In this document: in pieces, positions 59,641-64,000 of the stretch | Layout: each line of letters begins with the position of its first letter | Position numbering within the stretch: position 1 is the first letter of the stretch | Source of the DNA: Phocoena phocoena | Lineage: Eukaryota; Chordata; Mammalia; Artiodactyla; Phocoenidae | NCBI RefSeq assembly: GCF_963924675.1 | Contig: NC_089232.1 | Coordinates: 42,820,522-42,884,521 of the forward strand | DNA length: 64,000 nucleotides | Reading direction: 5' to 3' | The notes under the pieces: model-generated | Database searches by the model: none | What the model was told of the DNA's origin: nothing | Seen by the model: the letters and a program-made list of their open reading frames with translations, nothing else | Translations under genes and position numbers: made by a program

Positions 59641-61229
59641 TATTTTCCAAGACTGGGAACACTGCTTCCAAATTTCCAGTCCCCTTAAGTATGCTATGAC
59701 AAGTCATACCCTTGTCTTCAAAAATATAGGAAACATATGCTGTCAAATAATCACTCCTCTCTCACTTCCCCCATCTAGGAAAACTTTCTTTCCTCTCTCT
59801 TGTATCTTTCTAAAACTCATTTTCTTTTATCCCTTCTCTTTGGAGATGTCCAGAATAGTTCTTTCAGTGAGTTTATCTCTAGACAAATAAAAGAATAGCT
59901 CTTGACTTGAAACTGCTTCTGATGTTAGCCCTGGAAAAAAGAAGTTCCAAAGGCAAGAAACTGCTAAGGGTCTGGCTACTGTACTAGAGAGGGGGGAGGA
60001 AAAATAAAGCAAACAAAATGCAAGTTAATGCACCAAAAGTGTCAAGCTAAAGTGGCCCAGTGCTATGAATCCAACAGACAGGAGAGAGAGACTGAGGGAA
60101 AATGGTTTAGTGGGGTGAGATGACAGACGGAATGGTTATGTACCACCACAGTCAAAAAGAATTTTAGGGGCAAAAAAGACCCTGCAGATCACATAATCCA
60201 ATTCTTTTCTTTGACACAAGGGTAATCTGAGGCTCAGAGCTAGAACCAGAGTCCAGGGCTCTTAATTACCAGCCCAATCTCCATTTCTAACGCTTATTTT
60301 CATGCGTTGGATGACTGATTTTTCTTGTTCAAACCTTGGTAAGGAGAGATGTGCTGAGTTCTTGGCAGGTGACTGTGAAATTCATGCTGCAACCAGTTTA
60401 AGGTTTAGATGTTTGTTTCCTGCATGCACGCTACTATGAGACCACAAGGAACTGTGAGATACGATCTGCAGCCATAAATCAAGCTAGAGATATTTAACAA
60501 AGGCAGTTTGTGTCGTGAAAAATGAATGTATTGTGGTGCTATGTACTGACAAAAACCTTTCTTTTCCCTTCCCCTTCCTTGCTGAAGCTGAAGGCAGCTG
60601 CATAATAAAAAGTGACCCTTTGAAGCCAGCAATGCTAACCTTCCCAAACTTGATAAGAATATTTAATTCCTTTATCACCAGACTGGGCTTCAAGGAAAGT
60701 ACAATTCAGACATAAAGAGACCAGGCAAATGGTTCCAGGGCCCTTTTCTGTTTCTGCTCTACCTGCCAGAATTTTTGGCATTGCATCAAGCAGCCCTGCA
60801 TACCCCAGCCCAGACAGATGCTTGTCAAGGGAATGGATATTTTAAAGAGGTTGCCTTCTGTTTCAATTAACTGACTGATAAATGAAGTATATCTGACAAT
60901 GCCATCTTCATTCTCATGTTAAAATTACAGTGAATATATGAACACGCAAGAATAGGTATATGTAGTAAACATTTGTATTTCTCCATCCACCCAGATTCTG
61001 CCCCTGCGTCTTCTAATATTAGAACTGTAATCCCCTTTGCGGAAATTATATCCTATGCATTATATATAGTCTGCATATTGTTCTCCATTGATGTGCTCTG
61101 TACAATCCTGGTAAATGGTCAATGCATACCTGAGGCTCAGTTTCTTTGAAACTCTCTCCAGATTTTTAATCTTCAGTGGCATGACGCAGGGTGGAAAAAT
61201 GGAGTTGATTCATGTAAGAGGCTGATTCA
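59641..61229. other. Intergenic stretch, possible conserved non-coding core
   Basis: No gene seen. About 60150-60290 has MIR-like words ('ctgaggctcagagctag'). About 60330-60720 is repeat-free and has the mixed composition of a conserved non-coding element. The open frames there (up to 80 codons on either strand) have no splice context. Confidence 0.45.
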
Positions 61230-61237
61230 TTCTAGCA

Positions 61238-61440
61238 TAGTGTTATCCAGTAGATATTTCTGCAATCATGGAAATATGATACCTTTGTGCTATCTAATGC
61301 AATAGCCACTAGCCACGTGAGACTACTGAGCACTGAGGCGTGGCTAGTGTAGCTCAATAACTGAATTTTAGTTTTATTTAATTTTAACTAAAATTTAAAT
61401 AACCACATTTTTATGGTAACTTCTGTTTCAGACAGCACAG
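61238..61440 (+). mobile_element. MER3-type hAT-Charlie MITE
   Basis: About 203 bp. 'tttctgcaatcatggaaata' (about 61257) and 'caatagccactagccacgtg' (about 61300) match MER3, as do the ends ('tagtgttatcc' / 'gacagcacag'). Target duplication 'ttctagca' (61230-61237) / 'ttccagca' (61441-61448), 7 of 8 bases, the 8-bp size expected of hAT elements. Confidence 0.9.
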
Positions 61441-61448
61441 TTCCAGCA

Positions 61449-61886
61449 GAGCTCCCTGGAGAAATCGTGCACTGGCACATAGTATGTGTGCACATGGATT
61501 CCCAGATAGTACGGTTCTTTCTCTTTTTGAACCTCTTTCTTTAGCTATTTCTTTGACTCTCTGAGCTACCTCAATCCAGTTTGTTATGATAATTTCCTCC
61601 TTTTCCTAGTAGCTAGAATCAATTTTATTTGCTTGTAACCAAAGAACTCTAACTGAAGAGCTTAAGTGGGGAAACTCACTAATTTATTGACATATCAATA
61701 AGTTAAGTATCTATATGTGTCTGAGCTGGTCTTTGGGGATGAAAAGTTATCAACAAAAATCCTTACCTTTCAGGAGCTGAGACTAATGAAGAAGATAGAA
61801 ACGTAAACAGCAGGAATGCAATGAGAGAAATCAGATATTTACAAAGAATTCTGGGATCCCAATGGATATTTCATATTATAATACAG
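61449..61886. other. Unassigned stretch with a MIR/L2-like relic
   Basis: About 61683-61830 has the content of an old MIR/L2-class repeat ('caggagctgagactaatga'). Nothing gene-like. Confidence 0.45.
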
Positions 61887-62332
61887 TGCAGTGGGTTAAA
61901 TAGTGCTCCCCCAAAAAAGATAAGTCCATCCGGAACCTGTGAACATGACCTAATGAGGAAATAGGGTCTTTACAGATGTAATTAAGGATTTTTGAGATGA
62001 GATTATCTTGGATGTAGAGTGGACCCTAAATCCAATGACAGTGTACTTACAAAGGACACCCAGAGGAGAGACACAGGGAGACGAGGGGAAGGTATTTGAA
62101 GGTGGAGGAAGAGAATGGAATTATACTGCCACAAGCTAAGGAATGTCTGGAGCCACCAGAAGCTAGAAGAGGCCAGGATGGTTCTCCCCTAGAAGATCTG
62201 GAGGGAGCGTGGCCCTGCCAATACTTTGATTTTAGACTTCTGGCCTCCAGAACTGTGAACTAATATATTTAATTTGTTTTAAGCCATCAAATTTGTGGTA
62301 GTTTGTTATGACAGTTATAGGAAATTAATGTA
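61887..62332 (+). mobile_element. MLT1 (ERVL-MaLR) solo LTR
   Basis: About 446 bp, nearly complete. 'aaatagggtctttacagatg' (about 61960), 'ccaccagaagctagaagagg' (about 62154), 'gccctgccaatactttgatt' (about 62212) and the end 'ttaagccatcaaatttgtgg' (about 62279) follow the MLT1 consensus in order. No internal region is attached, so it is a solo LTR. Confidence 0.92.
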
Positions 62333-62514
62333 TATAGTAAGATATTCCAGTTCTACTAACAGAACACTGCCTTAAACCCAGCCTTCTGTGTTGTCCCTTG
62401 GGTAGCCGACCTAGATATCAAGGACGCTAGACCCTATTCGTTCTACCTCCAAGTGTTAAGTAGGGTTACTCTGCAACACAGATGGAACATATCCATCTTC
62501 TCTTTGTATATTGT

Positions 62515-62625
62515 CCATTCAGCTGTAAGTTCCACAAGGGAAGGGATATTTGTCTAGCCTGTTCACTACTATATTTCCAGCACCTAGAAGAATACCTGCC
62601 GTGCATTTAGTTTTAAATAAATATT
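62515..62625 (-). mobile_element. L2 3'-end relic
   Basis: 'gttccacaagggaagggata' and 'ctatatttccagcacctaga' (about 62529-62590) match the reverse complement of the L2 3' end. It continues into an AT-only tract. Confidence 0.65.
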
Positions 62626-62693
62626 AAATTAATAAATTAATTAAATTTAAAAATAATTTAAATTTAATTTAATATTAAATTAAATTAATTAAT
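62617..62693. repeat. AT-only palindromic tract (TTAA/AAATTT units)
   Basis: About 77 bp of almost pure A/T with repeated TTAATT and AAATTTAA words that read nearly the same on both strands. It could form cruciforms. Confidence 0.85.
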
Positions 62694-63579
62694 GCTGCTG
62701 GGTCCTTCCCCTGGACCTTGCCAAACTTCTTTCTCCTGCCACATCCACTTTCAGTATTAATGCTAATCTTGGTGATGTTCAAGTTCACCCTTCTTCCTTG
62801 GTGAAGCATGTTGAGCTTGCTGATTCCTACAAAAGAAACACAACCATGGAATTGACTTGGTCACCCCTACCCTGATCCCCAATTGTCACTAGATTCTGCC
62901 ACCCCTCTTTCAAATCAAAATATCCTGAAAGGAGTAAGAGTAAAAAGCATCTCTGGATCATATTGGAATAATCACATCTTTGGGAAAAACTGGGGCTTTT
63001 TTCCTGGTATATTAAAGCAGATTGCTTTGATCAGTATATTGTTCAGCTACTGCCAAGTTTATTTTCTTAGACTCTACAACCTCATCCATCATTTCAGAGT
63101 TCAGTTGTATCATGCTTTAACCATCATGCCACAAAACGTATACACTGAATTCCTGGAACTGTATTCTACGAAGAGGTCTTCAGATTCTCATTAGATTTTA
63201 GTGACTGTCTTTCAACATGTACTTTTAGAAAATATGATTGTCTTGTTTCTCAGCTCATAAGGAATTTAAATAACTAGTGGCAGTGACTCACATGCAATGC
63301 CTTCACACAGTGACAAGTTACAGACTAATACTGAGAAAAAAGGAAGTTATAAAATAAGATACAAAAAATGTAATGTACAACAGACAGCAGCCATGTAATG
63401 CAGGGGCTAATCATTCTACATCCCTCAATAATCTACAGCATTATAATGGGTGCTCATTATAATGACTCAGTCATCAAAACAGACTTAGCTTATGTTCAGT
63501 ATATTAATCTCTATAAGAGATTAGAGAGGTAGAGAATATATATTTTTAAGAATGTCACAAACTCATTAATTTATGTATT
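62694..63579. other. Intergenic stretch, no gene recognised
   Basis: Unique-looking sequence. The 103-codon open frame at 62883-63194 has no recognisable product or splice context. Confidence 0.5.
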
Positions 63580-64000
63580 TTTTAATCACCATGAAAATAT
63601 TTATTTGTGATAATCATAAGTCAGTAAGACCAGCACAAACAGACACGGTCTTTATAGCGCTGGAAGGGGTTTTACGTTTACAAATACATCACAAGCGTAC
63701 AGTAGGTGGGGCTGGTAGAGCACAGGGCTAGTGAAACTACTGTCTGAACCGCAGGGAATCCCCCGGCCGCCGCCCCCCGCAGCCAGGACTGAACTGTGTC
63801 TGAGGCTGCATGACTTAAACCCCCCCACCCCCCAGAAACCTCCAAAATCTGAGCTCCATTCAGGAATGACAGGGTAGGCATCGACTGGCCTGAGTCAGTG
63901 CCTCGGTCCTCCTGTGGGTCCAGTTTTGCAATTGTCGGCCAAAATCCCAACTAAAATTCAGAATTAGAAAGTATGCAGCTTTAAAGCCAGAAACACCACC
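63580..64000 (-). other. Candidate 3' UTR end of a minus-strand gene
   Basis: Repeat-free and far richer in GC than the rest of the flank, with a GC/CpG-bearing patch (63740-63835). Read on the minus strand it ends with 'gtgtctgtttgtgctggtct' and then an AATAAA hexamer (63605-63600), the usual layout of a mRNA 3' end. The coding part would lie beyond the right edge. I cannot name the gene. A 90-codon minus-strand frame (63950-63678) is probably fortuitous. Confidence 0.4.
63600..63605 (-). promoter_or_regulatory. AATAAA polyadenylation hexamer, minus strand
   Basis: TTTATT on the plus strand, within 'atatttatttgtg'. It would direct cleavage about 15-25 bases further left, near 63580. Its relevance depends on the minus-strand transcript being real. 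Confidence 0.4.

Noticed and set aside
63678..63950. 90-codon minus-strand open frame at the right end
   Set aside because: It lies in GC-rich sequence where stops are rare, shows no domain, and runs into what looks like a 3' UTR end. Kept only as part of the 3' UTR candidate.

Overview
This is mammalian nuclear DNA, almost certainly from a cetacean. Eleven SINEs with tRNA-Glu-like heads (internal A and B boxes, A-rich tails) match the CHR-type SINEs of whales and dolphins: seven short copies of about 200-230 bp and four long copies of about 310-360 bp. The younger L1s are of the cetartiodactyl type. I see no BovB, Alu, B1/B2 or pig-type SINE. Placement within Cetacea is not attempted. Family names come from remembered consensus sequences, not from a database search.

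The window is gene-poor. No complete protein-coding gene, rRNA, functional tRNA or CRISPR array is visible. Two short segments may belong to host genes. One is an open, repeat-free exon-like stretch (42085-42435, +) directly after an AG acceptor-like site. The other is the right end (about 63580-64000), which on the minus strand looks like a mRNA 3' UTR end with an AATAAA hexamer.

Layout. 1-8375: a minus-strand MaLR provirus piece (internal part plus one LTR). The LTR is split by a 5'-truncated L1, and an adjoining old L1 fragment is split by a near full-length plus-strand L1 (2357-8222). 8376-19384: mostly old unique sequence with SINEs, a degraded plus-strand L1, a MER20, a 5'-inverted L1 and a short L1. 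19385-31690: stacked antisense L1s, in which an old L1 holds a complete 8.9-kb insertion (21938-30869), which itself holds a 1.85-kb half-L1 (5' UTR plus ORF1 only). 31691-34584: old unique and L2-like sequence. 34585-42062: another full-length antisense L1 carrying four SINEs. 42063-64000: the orphan ORF, SINEs, microsatellites, DNA-transposon fossils (MER3 and unnamed hAT-like copies), MIR and L2 relics, a truncated L1 (48805-51090), an ERVL-like relic, an MLT1 LTR and the 3'-UTR-like end.

There is no cooperating gene system here; what can be read is insertion history. The most informative points are an L1 ORF2 site (TCTTCTGCCCATTTTT-like) that received three separate insertions in three L1 copies, a half-L1 ending at the A-rich ORF1/ORF2 linker, at least three L1 5' UTR designs in one window, and the matching orientation of every SINE with the L1 it landed in.
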